Shown here in pieces: positions 12,623 through 25,060 of a stretch of 64,000 nt of DNA. The notes beneath the pieces are model-generated. The model did not search any database. It saw only the letters and a program-made list of their open reading frames with translations, and was not told the origin of the DNA. This DNA is from Corylus avellana (Eukaryota > Streptophyta > Magnoliopsida > Fagales > Betulaceae). The position numbers and the translations under genes were made by a program. The first letter of the stretch is position 1; the number at the start of each line of letters is the position of its first letter. Location of the stretch: the NCBI RefSeq assembly GCF_901000735.1, contig NC_081544.1:32501235-32565234 (forward strand). The letters run 5' to 3'.

Positions 12623-15600
12623 ATGGGAAACTGCTTAGATTCTTCAGCTAAAGTGGATACGGCCACTTCTGGTAACGTACAATTCCCCCCTCCCTTTAAC
12701 ATAATCATAGATTTGTTTTTGGTGAGTGGGTTTATGAGAATCTGTACGGATTTAGAATTGTGAATTGTTGGGCGTGGTTTGCTGGTTTTAGCTCGTTTTG
12801 GCTTCTTCCCCACCCCCCCCCCCCCCAATCTCTTTTGGTTTGGATTTGGGGTGGGTGGGGTTGAGTATTTGAGCTCGTTTTGCTTGGTAGTTGCAAAGCG
12901 AACTCTGATAAGCGTTATGTGAATATTTTCTCCCGTGGTTTTGGTTTTATTTTCTGGTTAAAAATGTTACGAAAATGGTAGATGTTTTTGTACGCCATGG
13001 CGACTGGGGACAACGGAAGTTTTTGGGTATTTCTGAATTTCAGCTCTTGTTCAACTATTAGAGTTTGAATACATGTACTGAACCGTTATCCCAGCTTTTG
13101 TTTTCGGGTTTCAATGCTTATTTAAGTTTTTGGTTCTTTTTTTATTTGGTGGGGGGAGGAAGAGTAAGAGAAGTGGTTGACCGGAGATCTATATAATATG
13201 CCATTATTGGTTTACCTTGCAAAATTGTTATGAACGACTTGTCCGAAAAGGCTAATTTAGCTTGCTATACTCGATGATTTTTTATGTTATTTTTAGTTTT
13301 TGATTTCAGATAAGATCTTGACATTTATTTCACGCTTGGTTGCATTGAGCATGTGAATTTGAGTCTTCACGTCACAGCTACCAAGTCTAAGTTCCAAAAT
13401 GATTCCTGTGGTAGCAAATGGGCCTAAGGGAAAAATAAGGTGATTTTATGTACAAAATCCAGGGAGGTGTTTTAGGCTACATGTATGGTCTATAAACACA
13501 AACTCATACTTAATGATTCTATGAGCATCAGAAGAAGTGGTGGATCAAAGGTTCACATAATGTGATTGATAATTAACTTGTTGTGTCACAGTTTTATTGT
13601 ACGTACACTTCCACCTGTAATTGAACAAGAGAATTATTAGACAGGAGCATAAGTTTGTATTAAGAGCTATGTTTATGAAAAGAATTTGTTAGCACAGTAA
13701 AGTTTGCAGTAGAATTTCTCTATTTAAGGAATGGTCCAAAACAGGCATGCATTGGAGATTGAATCTCTCGAATTGTTCTTGAATTGTGGTAGACACTGTC
13801 TCCTTTTGTTGTTAATTCTCTAACAAACTCTTTATTCTCCAACCAGGATCAGGAGTCTCGAAAACTTCCAGCAAAACAAGCCGTTCATCAGCTCCTTCTA
13901 GCCTGACCATTCCATCTTTCAGTGAAAAGAGCAATGCTTCAAGTCTTCCTACTCCAAGGTCAGAAGGTGAAATCTTGTCCTCCCCAAATATGAAAGCCTT
14001 CTCATTCAGTGAGCTAAAGAATGCCACCAGAAATTTCCGCCCTGACAGTCTTCTTGGTGAGGGAGGATTTGGTTATGTTTTCAAAGGATGGATTGATGAA
14101 CACACGTTTTCAGCTGCAAAGCCTGGAAGCGGAATGGTTGTTGCTGTTAAAAAGCTTAAACCTGAGGGTTTCCAAGGCCACAAGGAGTGGTTGGTAGGTC
14201 TTTTCTTATCCTTCCTCATTTCTTTTTTTGGTTAGATTTTTCTTTGCAACCTTAATATGCCTGGCCGGCCTAATTACTGATCTTATTAATTCCAGACTGA
14301 AGTTAATTATCTTGGACAACTTCATCATCCAAATCTGGTTAAGCTAATTGGGTACTGTCTGGAGGGCGAGAACAGGCTTTTGGTCTATGAGTTCATGCCT
14401 AAAGGGAGCTTAGAGAATCATCTATTTAGAAGTAAGTTATGCGCTCCTGTAATTTTGTAGGGTAGCATGCTTGTACAATGTTTAGAAGTAAGTTATGCAT
14501 TCTGTAATTATATGCATATACATATTGGAAAGTAGTTCTTGTGGTCATTCGTGATATTACAGTGCAAGTTCTTTTGCATCCGTTTGGTTCCTTAGAAACA
14601 AAAACTCTGCTTAATCGACTATGGGCAGATATTCAAAGCCTCAATTTTATCCTCATTTTTTCTTGTCATCCATACCCATGGTTAGCACTTATCAATGTCT
14701 CTTGACCGACATACACAGCTCTATCTACGCCTTTTTTTTTTTTTTGGTTTCTGTTTGGTGGTGGTGTGTGTGCATTCATCTACTTTGCAATAGATTACCC
14801 TGTTAAATCAGCAAAGGGACAAAACCAGGGACATTAATTAACCAAGGAAAAAATAGTTTGAAGGTCATCCTGTTCTGCTCCCAAATTTGCTAGAATATCA
14901 GCACCTAAGCAAACTTTTTAAGTTCCTAGGAGGAACCATTGGGTCATAATTCATAAGTTGGGTTTAGGAATGAGACTGTATAACTTACAAGAATTTGAAC
15001 AAAGGCCAGCGGTGAATGGCTGCCTGGACAATCATTAATTGCTATGCTGGAGAATACCTGGCACACTTTCAAGAGCAAAAACTGTTATTTCAATCAGTTC
15101 AGTATTTATAAATTCAATTTTTTTGGCTCTTTTAATACGTTTCTTTTAGCCTACTTGTGTCTAATATAACTCTCAGTTTGGTTCATAAATGTAATGTTTG
15201 GATACTTTGGAAGTTCTTGATGTGGCTGTGAGAATAATTTGTGATCTTTGATGCTATGTTATTTAACAGGAGGGCCACAACCACTTTCCTGGGCAATAAG
15301 GATCAAAGTGGCAATAGGTGCTGCTAGAGGGCTCTCTTTTCTTCATGAGGCCAAATCACAAGTCATATATCGCGATTTCAAGGCTTCTAATATCCTATTA
15401 GATGCGGTATGCTAAACAAAGAGGAGGGCAATGTCTTATTTCTTTAGAAGTTGTTTATGCAACATTGTTTCATTATTTATTTAGATTAATTGTTCATTGT
15501 GGATGCAGGAGTTCAATGCTAAGCTTTCTGATTTTGGTTTGGCTAAGGCGGGTCCTACTGGTGATAGGACTCATGTCTCTACTCAAGTCATGGGTACTCA

Positions 15601-16534
15601 TGGCTATGCTGCACCTGAATATGTTGCTACAGGTCCGTCAAACACCCATATTATGTATTATCTGTACTATTTAATTATGATCACTCGATCATATATATTG
15701 TTGTAGAAGAAAATTTATATGTTAATGTAATGTTTTCTGTTTCAAATTTTATTCTGAAAGGAAAAGAAAAACAAAATCCCCTGTTCCTGAAGTTGCATTC
15801 TGGAAACAGAATGTCCAAATCTAATTATCCTGATTAGTTGAAACAAATAAATTTAAGGTGGAAACCATTAGGTTTGTGTCAATATTTTTATTTTTGCACA
15901 CCCTTTGTTTAAGTAGGAGAATAGTCTCTGTGGATAAAAGAAAGAATAATAGTGTCTGATTTGTCAAATTGAAGTGTTCACTGAATTGGAATATTGCTAA
16001 TGCACAATGCTTTATTGGATGGAACTTATTCTGGATGCCAAATATCATGGTAAATTTTGCTGAAAGGTTTTTCACTGAACAGGTCGATTGACTGCAAAAA
16101 GTGATGTATACAGCTTTGGGGTTGTATTGCTTGAACTATTGTCGGGACGACGTGCGGTTGATAAGACAAAAGTTGTTATTGAGCAGAATCTGGTAGACTG
16201 GGCAAAACCATATTTGGGTGACAAACGGAAACTGTTCCGGATTATGGACACCAAGTTGGAAGGCCAGTACCCCCAGAAGGGAGCCTATACGGCTGCCACC
16301 CTTGCTTTACAGTGCCTATGCACTGAAGCTAAAGTCAGGCCTCGAATGGCAGAGGTATTAGAAACACTGGAACGGCTTGATACCCCTAAAAACGCCAGCA
16401 GGCCCTCCCAATCAGAGCTGCATACAGTTACGCCCATCCGGAAATCCCCAATGCGTCAACACCATTCTCCTCGAACTTTAACACCTGGTGCATCTCCATT
16501 GCCATCCCACCGGCAATCTCCTCGAGTACGTTAG
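12623..16534 (+). CDS. PBL3: Receptor-like cytoplasmic kinase VII, PBL2/PBL3 (APK2) type
   Basis: Six exons join in frame to 414 aa: 12623-12671, 13847-14193, 14296-14431, 15270-15406, 15509-15632 and 16083-16534. The protein starts [12 protein letters not shown]: Gly2 fits N-myristoylation and Cys4 palmitoylation, as known for this family at the plasma membrane. A Ser-rich linker leads to the kinase domain: [11 protein letters not shown] loop, catalytic Lys in [10 protein letters not shown], hinge [15 protein letters not shown], catalytic [15 protein letters not shown] in SDFGLAKAG, activation segment [18 protein letters not shown] and [19 protein letters not shown]. The tail ends [14 protein letters not shown], as in Arabidopsis PBL2 and PBL3. 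All catalytic residues are present. The family signals downstream of surface receptors in immunity and development; the exact pathway cannot be read here. PBL2 rather than PBL3 is equally possible. Intron 1 (1175 bp) contains a poly-C run near 12813-12826. Confidence 0.95.
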
Positions 16535-16930
16535 ACAAACAACATTTTATCTGTAAATTTCTTGTTTTGTTTCTATGTTGTTTATATAGAATGTAGTGTG
16601 GGCATATATCTTGACACAATTTTGCACTATACTGAATTGGTAGTTACCATTTGTATATCCTGAAGGTATGTAGCTTTTTTGTTAAATTGATCTGCTTGTT
16701 TAATTCAATTGTTTAAGAATGTTTAGAATGAGGTTTATGTTCTTACACCAACAGGGGCAACTTGTTTATTGCTCTCTGAATGCACAATGCATGCGGAGCC
16801 TATTTCCTGGCCACTTCAATTATTTAATCATGGACTGGATACAATGTCATTGCAGTTTTTCCTTTTGGTGGTCAGACAAGATTAAATCTACCCTGAGCTA
16901 CAACTTTGGTATCATGGGGTATATATGATC

Positions 16931-18966
16931 TTACAAGATGCGGCGTCCCTTTCTTCTATGGAAGTTTTCACTAGAGGAGGGAGGACATGGGGCACATATA
17001 GAAGATCTGGGTTTCTTCTGATTGCCCATTTCCTCGTAGTGCTGCTGTAGTCGCTGTAAGTCAGCTACAACTTCAGTCATTGTTGGTCGCTCTTTAGGAT
17101 CTGAACTAAGGCATCTGAGGATGATCTCAGCAAATTCTTGAACAACTTCCATTGGGAAGTCCTTTTCAAGTCTCTTGTCGAGTACACTATGCATATCCAG
17201 CTTGTTGCTAAGATAGGGTTCAGCCCACTGTACAAGATTCCCCTCCGCCCCATCTGAATGTTTCCTGATTGCACCATATCCAGAAAAGATCTCTAGGAGC
17301 ACCACTCCAAAGCTCTTTATATCAGTTTTTAGCGTCAAATGCCCTGGAAGATAAAGAAACATCAGTCCATAAATTTCTCTCACATGTACCATTGTATATA
17401 TGGTTCATGAATGAGCAAAATACCTGTCCAAATGTATTCGGGAGCAAAGTAGCCTCTTGTGCCAAGTATCCTCGAGGAAACGTGGGACTGGTCACCTTCG
17501 GGTCCATATTTAGCCAATCCAAAGTCCGAAAGCTTGGCCTTGAAGTCCTGCAATATTAACCTTATCTGGTTGATGATTGCAGTGAAGATCGGTGTACATA
17601 ACTATAATCATAAGCATTGAAAAAACAACAATCACAGAAACTCACGACATCCAGGAGGACATTGGAGGTGTACATAACTATAATCATAAGCATTGAAAAA
17701 ACAACAATCACAGAAACTCACGACATCCAGGAGGACATTGGAGGCTTTGACATCACGATGAATGATCGGCCTCCCGCGCCGGTGAAGATAATCTAATCCT
17801 CTGGCCGCCTCAACCGCGATTTTGATTCTTCTGCTCCAGTTAAGCTCTGTATCATCTTCTGTTTAAACCAATCAGCTCAAGCTTACTTCTGTTAGTAGTG
17901 CATTAATTATCATGCCTAAATCTAAGCTGTTTAAACTTCCATGCTCAATATCAATGTTTACCCTTCAAGAGATGAGCCTCCAAGCTTCCCTCCGAGCAGT
18001 ACCCTATGAGCTTCACTATATATATTTGGATGATTTAATCTGCCCAAGAATTTTAATTCGTTCTGCAGCCACAACACATAAATCTCAGAGATCTACACAC
18101 AGGGAGAGAGAGAGAGAGAAACAGACCAGCCATTCGTCGTGGCCTTGTGCTCCTCTTTCTCTTAGCCTCTTGACCGCGACAGCAAAAGGACCACCAGGTT
18201 TTGCGGCACTCATGGTACAGTAATTGATATATCCCTTATAAACATCACCAAAACCACCCTGGCCGATAAAATTCTTACGACTGAATTTTCGGGTGGCAGC
18301 TTTTAGGTCCCTATAGCAAAAGCAATTGAGCTTGTAAGCATGAAGCAATTCATCCTTCCTGTTCACTCCCATAAGAGGCCATCTTGGAGCTATTGGGTAA
18401 CCATGGCTTTCATCTTTACCACGCTTTTCTGCACCAAGATACACAAATGAAATCATCCATGCACGACTAGAAATATCAGAAGAAAAAACTCTATTCATGC
18501 ACATATAGATGTACATACGTACCTCTCTGTGTGTTTGAAGAAATGAATGAATTCTCTCTCGAAGTACTGGTAAACCATGTCTTTCACTTTTCCCATGCTT
18601 TTCTGAATCAAGAAACATAAAGAATATTATTACATAAATTGATTGCATCCGCGAAGAAGGCAGCATCCAAGGCCAACAATAGGGGAATATACAAATACCT
18701 TTCAGAATAGTTGAAGATAGAGTCGAAGTCCTTTCGTGAAATAACTTGGATATTTTCTCCGGACCAAATATGTGTAACCCATGGACGCCTTGAACATCAG
18801 CGCAAATCATGCAAACAAATTTTAGTATTAGAAATACCATAAAAAGCACTATAGTTGTGTCAATAAAGGACATCATGTGTCGTAATTAATGGCAAACCAA
18901 TTGAAGATTGTTCGATCCCAACTGGTTGGTTGGGATCCATAACTTCTTTCGTCAAACAATTTCCCA
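16931..18966 (-). pseudogene. Broken RLCK VII kinase gene (PBL-like)
   Basis: Minus-strand kinase gene, tail-to-tail with the PBL2/3-like gene (397 bp apart). A likely first exon at 18966 encodes MGNCLTKEVMDP, a lipidation start. Kinase exons: one ending at 18127 (GQGGFGDVYKG loop, VAVKRL lysine), 17962-18062, 17722-17858 ([14 protein letters not shown]), 17424-17547 ([22 protein letters not shown]) and 16931-17343 (stop TAA). The 137- and 124-nt exons have the same lengths as those of the neighbour gene. The 101-nt exon at 17962-18062 should be 136 nt: it carries a 4-bp TATA insertion that breaks the frame and lacks 39 nt, exactly the 13 hinge codons between EG and SLEAHL. The upstream donor (GTCTGT) is weak. 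The N-terminal exons between 18350 and 18960 are uncertain. I judge it non-functional. Confidence 0.82.
17591..17742 (-). repeat. 76-bp tandem duplication across an exon-intron junction
   Basis: Two copies, essentially identical, at 17591-17666 and 17667-17742. Each holds the end of the kinase exon (SNVLLDV codons) plus the GTGAGT donor and the start of the intron, so the pseudogene intron contains a second, duplicated donor at 17645. Near-perfect identity implies a recent event. Confidence 0.95.
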
Positions 18967-20389
18967 TAAACCCAGTTGATAAAACTCACGCGAGAGATCG
19001 AGAATCCACAAGCCTTAGTTGAAGACAATGAAATTATAAATCATATATGGATGGAAACTGAGTTAAGCGTACGTGGAGTGTGGACAGTGGAATATAAACA
19101 TCACATTAATTACCTTAGACATTGTGAAAGATGTTTTTTGGTGAAATCTATGTGAAAAACACTAAACTTTATTTCGATGATATCAATGGTTGAAGTTGGA
19201 AGATAAACGTCTGCTCCTTTTCATAAATCATCCAAGATATTCGACCGTTGCTAATTAAGATGAAAAAGCAGCGCATATTCGACCCTTGGCGATTCCAATG
19301 TTTCCTGGCCCTTGGGAATGTCATTGTGATGCATGTTCATGATAACATTGTGGGACTGGGACACATCAAGATTTTCATACCAACCGTAGATCAGGAGCAG
19401 AGAGAATAAATGGAAACGATTATATTAATATTTAGGCATTATTAGCCACTTATCTTCGTCGTTAGCAACTTACTAAACATTACTTATCAGTATCTTCAAA
19501 GATATGGAAAATGAAATCTGATTTTCGTAAATTCATTTAACATTATAAACAATTTTCTAACCGATTCCCACATGTCATGATTTTTTTTTTCTTGGACATC
19601 GATCATTAATTAGATGTCTTTAAGGTGCTGCCCTGTTAGGTCATGTTCAAATCATGAAATCAGATTGATGTTACTCTTATTATCTATATATCCTATCAGA
19701 TTGCGCTATATGGTTTGGCCATAACATTTTATGAATTTTAAGACGGATGGGCACATGAATGAGCATATAGACATAGTCTTGTGAATGTGACCCCACCACT
19801 GAGTCGGTATAACTATATATATATATTTTTTATTTTTCAATTTGATGTTGGGAAAAATTAAGGATTACGGTAAAATTAAACAAAATATGGGTGGACAGCC
19901 CAAACAACAATCCTGATACAACCAGAAAATGGTGCGGCAACAAAGAACAAGCGAACTAGCGGGAATGAGTCAAATAAATAATCCAATCCATAAGAAATAA
20001 CCAAAGTAATTAACCACAAAGAGCTGCATTAAGAGGCAACACAGGAAGCTTTGGAAGAAAGACTTATTGGAACTCTTGTAGGTAAAACCACCAACACACT
20101 AGCGCCGTACCGGCCAAGAAAGGTTGGAACAGAGAAGCCGACGAGCAGCCAACCCATGATGAACAAAACCGGCATAAGAACACCACAAGGCAAGGTCTCC
20201 ACCAACAAATAAATCAACAAAAATACAAGAGGACAAAGGCCCAAACAGAAAAACACCAAAAACAAAAAACCAGAGAAAACAACAAAATTACAGTACTAGC
20301 GTAACATATATATATATATATACGTGAGTGTATGTGTTAGCTAGTGACGAGAATGGGGATTAAATAGGAAGTGGAAGCAGAACAACGAA
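18967..20389. other. Intergenic, no gene recognised
   Basis: AT-rich spacer. About 19860-20290 is less AT-rich and keeps a minus-strand frame of 78 codons with a hydrophobic, low-complexity product and no domain I recognise; it may be a tail of an old retroelement. TA repeats occur at about 19814-19824 and 20307-20322. Confidence 0.4.
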
Positions 20390-21263
20390 CATGTGGCACT
20401 GTATTAGCATATATAGAAACATGATGAAGGGGATTACTTTGTGGATTTAGCGTAAGTGCCGGTAAAAAAATTATAGTAATTTTTTTTAAGAGTCCACATG
20501 CATTTAGTTTAACTTTCTCCGTCTCTTTTATGGAACACTTAAAAATTAAATTTTAACTCTTAAAAAAATTATAACATAAATGTTGTAGTTTTTATTTTTT
20601 ATTTTTTAAGTACTTAATTAAGCCAAATCCTTTGTTCATACTTCACATGCACAATGCCGAAATGCATGCTCACAAAACATAAAATTACTTATTATTAATT
20701 AAGAGTTCCTTAGGTAATTCCTTTAGTATTTTCATTTCAACTATTCTTGTAGCCTATATAAGTAAGGCACCTTAGCCTTAGGTAATTCAATAAGAAAAAA
20801 AATAAAAAAAAATAAAAAAATCAGTCATATCTTATCCAAACTTAATTGTTTATAAGGAGGCTTAAGATTTCTTTAAAATACCCTACGGAGGCCGGGTTTT
20901 CCGAATTATCCTATTACCCTCTAAATCCCACGTAAAAAAAAAAGAAAAAAAAAAAGAAAAAGAAAAAAAAAAAAGGAAATTAACAACGGATTTTGTTGAA
21001 ATTTCTGAGTGACGAGTGCATATATGTTTCCTAAACTCGAGCAAACAGCAGAATATATTGGACAGCAGCCTAGCTAGCATATATACTGAGTTCATAATTA
21101 TAATTCAGATTAAAAAAAAAGAAAAAAAAGGCAGGATATATCTCCGATGCAAGGAAGTACGTGGAAGAACATTAAAATAGCTAGGAGTAGGAAATTAACC
21201 AAATTAATACCAATATTTAAAAGTAGTACTAGCTAGGCTGGCTAGCCTGGCTTGCAAAAAAAT

Positions 21264-21397
21264 GTCAGTTGCCACCCAGAGTTCCCCCAAACACTTCAGT
21301 AGAGCTAGACCCGAATTTCCCTTCATTATTTAAGGGTGTTACTCTTAGAAGAAGAGCCCCAGTGAAGTGGTCAAGGGAACTCAAGGGGACAGATGAC
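21264..21397 (-). ncRNA. MIR395: MIR395 precursor a (type A)
   Basis: On the minus strand the hairpin runs 5' star arm, loop, 3' mature arm. The mature miR395 occupies 21279-21299 and is the canonical 21-mer (starts CTGAAGTGTTTGG, ends GGGAACTC). The expected star lies at about 21360-21380 (GTTCCCTTGACCACTTCACTG on the minus strand is 21 nt; its core is TTGACCACTTCACT). The stem base is GTCA...TGAC. This copy has a longer loop than its inverted twin d. The family targets mRNAs of plastid ATP sulfurylases and a low-affinity sulfate transporter and is induced by sulfate starvation. It forms a divergent pair with copy b. Confidence 0.97.
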
Positions 21398-22298
21398 GTA
21401 CGCTCCATTTCTCTTGGTGGTCATCAGGTTTCCTGGTAAGAAAATGCACAGCAAAACCTACTCTTTATACTACTACTAGTACTGGAGGGTTCTCTGTGTT
21501 CATTCATTCATATACACAAAAAAATATGCCACTTGGGGAGGATGATGATGAGATAATATCCACGTACTTGCACGAACCTGGTCAGAATTGTGGGTAAGAT
21601 GGAGCCTAGTGAAGAATATCGAGGTGAGTGGTCGTCATGCTCTCCCAAGCCTTTTCTGCTCTCTCTCTCTCGTTTCTAGCTAAGGCCTAGATCGATCCTC
21701 TTCAATCTTTTTCATATAAACGATAATTAGAATGAAATCTTGAAGTAGTACTCTCATGAGTGCATTAGGTTAATAACATGCAATAGATAAATAAGCTGTA
21801 GCTAGGGCATAGCTAATTTGGAAGATTGAGTCCGAGATTCGATAGATGGTCAAAAAAGCAGTACGTGGGCCAGATACTTGGAGGCTGGAGCATTGATGCC
21901 GACTTAGCCAAACTTTCCAGTTTCTAATATGGCCTTAATAGGCTGACATAAAAATCCCAAATTTTGTGACCACAATCGGGTGTACGTAATGGAACCTCTA
22001 GCTATAAAGATCTGGGGCTTGATTCGTATCAATTGATATTGCGAAAAAAGGTGAAAAGGAAAGGCTGGACAAACAAATAGATCGATACAATTAAGATTCT
22101 TAGGATCAACCTAGTCCACAGTTGTGTCCAGGTTCATGGCCACGCCAGCTTTATCTTCTATCCGCTTCTACAGAGAACCAAGCACCAACATATATATCAT
22201 ATGCAACTAATTAACATCGGAAACGCTCTATAAATACTAGGTTGTTATAGCCATTGCCTTACCAAGCAACCATAAAGAAGTTACAGCTAACACATCGG
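21398..22298. promoter_or_regulatory. Divergent promoter region of MIR395 a and b
   Basis: For a: TATA box TATAAAG on the minus strand at 21463-21469, 66 bp before the hairpin, and ACGAACCT at 21572-21579. For b: TATAAATA at 22229-22236 on the plus strand, and ATGAACCT on the minus strand at 22130-22137. In both cases the GAACCT motif lies antisense to its gene, about 92-103 bp upstream of the TATA box. A, B and G versions match AYGWAYCT, the published TEIL/EIN3-like site; a link to SLIM1/EIL3 is inference. Confidence 0.75.
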
Positions 22299-22418
22299 AT
22301 CGGATGTCCCCTAGAGTTCCCCTGAACGCTTCATTGGGCCGGGACTCATCTCTTCAGACAAGAGGGATGTCAGATTTCCCCACTGAAGTGTTTGGGGGAA
22401 CTCCCGGTGTCATTTGAT
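22299..22418 (+). ncRNA. MIR395: MIR395 precursor b (type B)
   Basis: Plus-strand hairpin with mature canonical miR395 at 22383-22403 in the 3' arm. The 5' arm contains GTTCCCCTGAACGCTTCATT around 22325-22344, the star region. The stem base is ATCGGATGTC...GGTGTCATTTGAT, which differs from type A copies. The loop contains a short internal hairpin (gacatccctcttgtctga region read in complement). Its inverted twin is copy c. Confidence 0.97.
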
Positions 22419-22480
22419 AATATATATACTAATTCTTCAGAATTCGGATCGGAGTGCATGAAAAGGTTGGTCACAATATA

Positions 22481-22495
<15 letters not shown>

Positions 22496-22511
<16 letters not shown>

Positions 22512-23325
22512 ACCCTAGCTTGTTATTAGGCACTGTGCATATATGATATTTTTACATTCTCCAATTGGTAGTTTTACGTAGTACAGGCTTGAGTTTATGT
22601 TGCAGTACTATCTTGCACCAGGCAATAAGTTTCTGTTTTGCTGTTTTTAGGTTGCTCATAAAATCATAATTACTAGTCTTTTATAGTACTTCTTGTACGT
22701 TTGATAAGAACTTGTTAATTAGTCTTGCTACAATTGTAGGAAAAAGATTAATTTCTTAGTTTTCTATATCAAAAATTTGCTTGCATATATACTAAAGTAT
22801 CCACATAGGCGGGTCAATTAGAAGAAATTTATGGTATATATATAGTCTTTGGCCACAGTGACATCTGTAAATCGATCCACTGCTTTACATGTGAGTTCTG
22901 GTCCTTCATGGACTAATTTTGTGAATTAAACCTGAGATCCAAATGCATGGTGTTGATCTTTTGAAACAATTGGGTTATTGATGATAGTGAGTAATGATAA
23001 GTTTTAGGTGAAGGTAAAATACCCGGAATTCAGATGCATGGGATATTGATAATAAATTTAAAGATATGGCCCAACTGACAATATTCTTATGCTATATATA
23101 TAATAAATTTTCATCATGTTGTGAGGCTCATTAACTTGAGATCTGATGTTTGAGGCAATGATGTGGCCCAGTATTCAAAATATAATTTTATTATTTATTA
23201 TATATATTGTTAAAGCTATGAATTGGTTAATTAGTTTTCTCTTGTGCAGATTCATCTTTTGTTTCTTTTTCTATCCTAAGTTGGATCAGGATTCAGGAAG
23301 GCTTAAGCAGTGGGACATAGTGCCA

Positions 23326-23377
<52 letters not shown>

Positions 23378-23859
23378 GCCCTGTTCTTGGTGGATCAGAG
23401 GAGTATAAAGCTGGTTAGAGATCATATAAAGCTGCTTTGACAAATCAAAATTGGTGGTTGCTCCTTAATGGTTTTAGAATTTCAAATGGCATAAGGCATG
23501 TAATCATTGAATGATTTTTAGGTGTCTTTGAAGAATGATTTTGATCATTTTGAGTAAGGAGCTTGTATTGAAATTTTAAAGATGTGTATTGAAAATATCA
23601 GCCACTTATTTTTTATATAGACAAATGTTGATGATTGTTTTTGCCATTTTTTTTTTTTGTAGTTTCGGAACCTTAATTGGTTAATGCATGTGAGTGTTGT
23701 GTTAAGGTGTTTGTCGATTGAATACTTGTATAATGTAAGAGTGATAGAATTGTTCTCTATCATGTGACTACCCATGCCAAAATTTATTGCAATTGGCAAT
23801 AAATTATATAAATAAAATTCAATTTTTTTTTTCAAAAAATAAAAATAAAACAAATTTAG
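22496..23859. other. Spacer between MIR395 inverted arms, left part
   Basis: AT-rich, no gene recognised. It holds a long TA microsatellite at about 23329-23375 and poly-A near 22496-22511. Confidence 0.5.
23329..23375. repeat. (TA)n microsatellite
   Basis: Uninterrupted TA/AT dinucleotide run of over 20 units. Confidence 0.95.
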
Positions 23860-24085
23860 TTATTAGTGACGACATATGAAGTTGTCGCTGATAACTCATT
23901 ATCAACAACGACATGTCGATTTATGTTCTTATATTTTTTTACGATGACCTATAATGTTATTTGTGACGATAAAAGGTCGTCATTGATAAGAAAATATCAG
24001 TGACGACATCAAAGTAGTCGCCAATTACCTTTCATCACGAAGCAACAATGACGACTTAGTAGCGACAACAAGTCATTTGCAACTT
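23860..24085. repeat. GACGAC-rich relic, CACTA/En-Spm subterminal type
   Basis: Multiple short copies in both orientations of gtgacgacat / gtcgtcat / gtcgctgata / gacgactta. Arrays of GTGACGAC-type motifs in both directions are typical of subterminal regions of plant CACTA-like elements. No transposase and no clean ends are visible, so the class is an inference. Confidence 0.4.
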
Positions 24086-24889
24086 TTACAATTAATGGTT
24101 GATTGCTGATTATTACACTGTAATTTATATATATATGTTGTGCATGTATTTGTGAGATTTGTGTTCCACATTGAGAAACTATTAAGAATAAAAGTGGTTA
24201 ATATACTTAAGTTGATCGATTCATGCTCATTAGCTTAAGCTTTTGTGCTAGAAGTAGTGTCCTAATATTTATATTAATTTACTTTTATTTGACTCATTTG
24301 GCGTTTCTCTCCCCCAACAACATGCATGAAACGAAATTAAATCTCTAATTGCTTGTCATGGCCACCAAATTATTGTAAAATATTAAGAAACTTTTGGGAA
24401 ATAAGTTTGTGGCACGCCATACCAATTATATAAACTCTTGACCTTATGGCTCTGCAGGGATGTGTGTGTGAGTTTCTACCTTGGATATGTGGGTTATTGT
24501 GACCAGCACGACTAGGGGCGAAACCTAAGGCTTAGGGGTCCAAGCCATAAGGTGGTCCCCAGAATATATATATATATATATATATACTTTTTATAAAATA
24601 TACTCTTAAAAATTAATTTTTGCCCCCTGCGGAAGTAAAAATATACTTTTAATTATGGCCATATTGAACATAGTTATGACTTTATATGTATGTGTATGTC
24701 AAATCGTGTAATGCATTGCCATGATTTTCTGTCTTAATATAAAGATTATGAAGTGATGCATGTGATGTTTTCTTTTTAGTTGTGTTAGCAGAGGGTTCAC
24801 AACAAAATTGTGTTCCACAAGGATTTATACATACTAAACCGTGGGCTTACTCTTGTGTGTATATTTTTACTTGTAAAAAAAGAAAAGTG

Positions 24890-25060
24890 TTAGGGGTGCT
24901 AACCCATTTATTAACAAAAATTTACTAAATTGATGTGTAACTTATTTATTAATACTCGTTACACTTTTTTTAATTAATTATTTTATATTTTTTTAATAAA
25001 TAAGTTATACATCAATTTAGTAAATCTCGCTTAATAAAACAGTCGATACCCTACCATTTC
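24890..25060. mobile_element. MITE-like inverted repeat
   Basis: Arms tttactaaattgatgtgtaa (24921-24940, continuing to 24948) and its near-complement (aagttatacatcaatttag, about 25001-25020) fold into a ~30-bp stem around an AT-rich centre. The outer parts share GGGGTGCTAAC / GGGTATCGAC-like ends. No target duplication is certain. Confidence 0.5.

Larger units (their letters stand above)
20390..22495. repeat. Left arm of inverted duplication 1 (contains MIR395 a and b)
   Basis: Sequence from about 20390 to 22495 recurs in reverse complement at about 26676-28460. Matching landmarks: gtattagcatatatag near 20403 with ctatatatgctaatac near 28432; cctaatgcactcatgagagtact (27366) with its complement near 21745-21775; and the sequence after MIR395 b with that before c. 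The left arm carries about 200 extra bases near 20440-20640. The arms are well conserved outside the hairpins, so the duplication copied promoters and flanks as well. The spacer between arms is about 4.2 kb. Confidence 0.9.

Noticed and set aside
20029..20265. Minus-strand frame encoding a hydrophobic 78-aa product
   Set aside because: No recognisable domain, low-complexity composition, no splice context or homology I can name.
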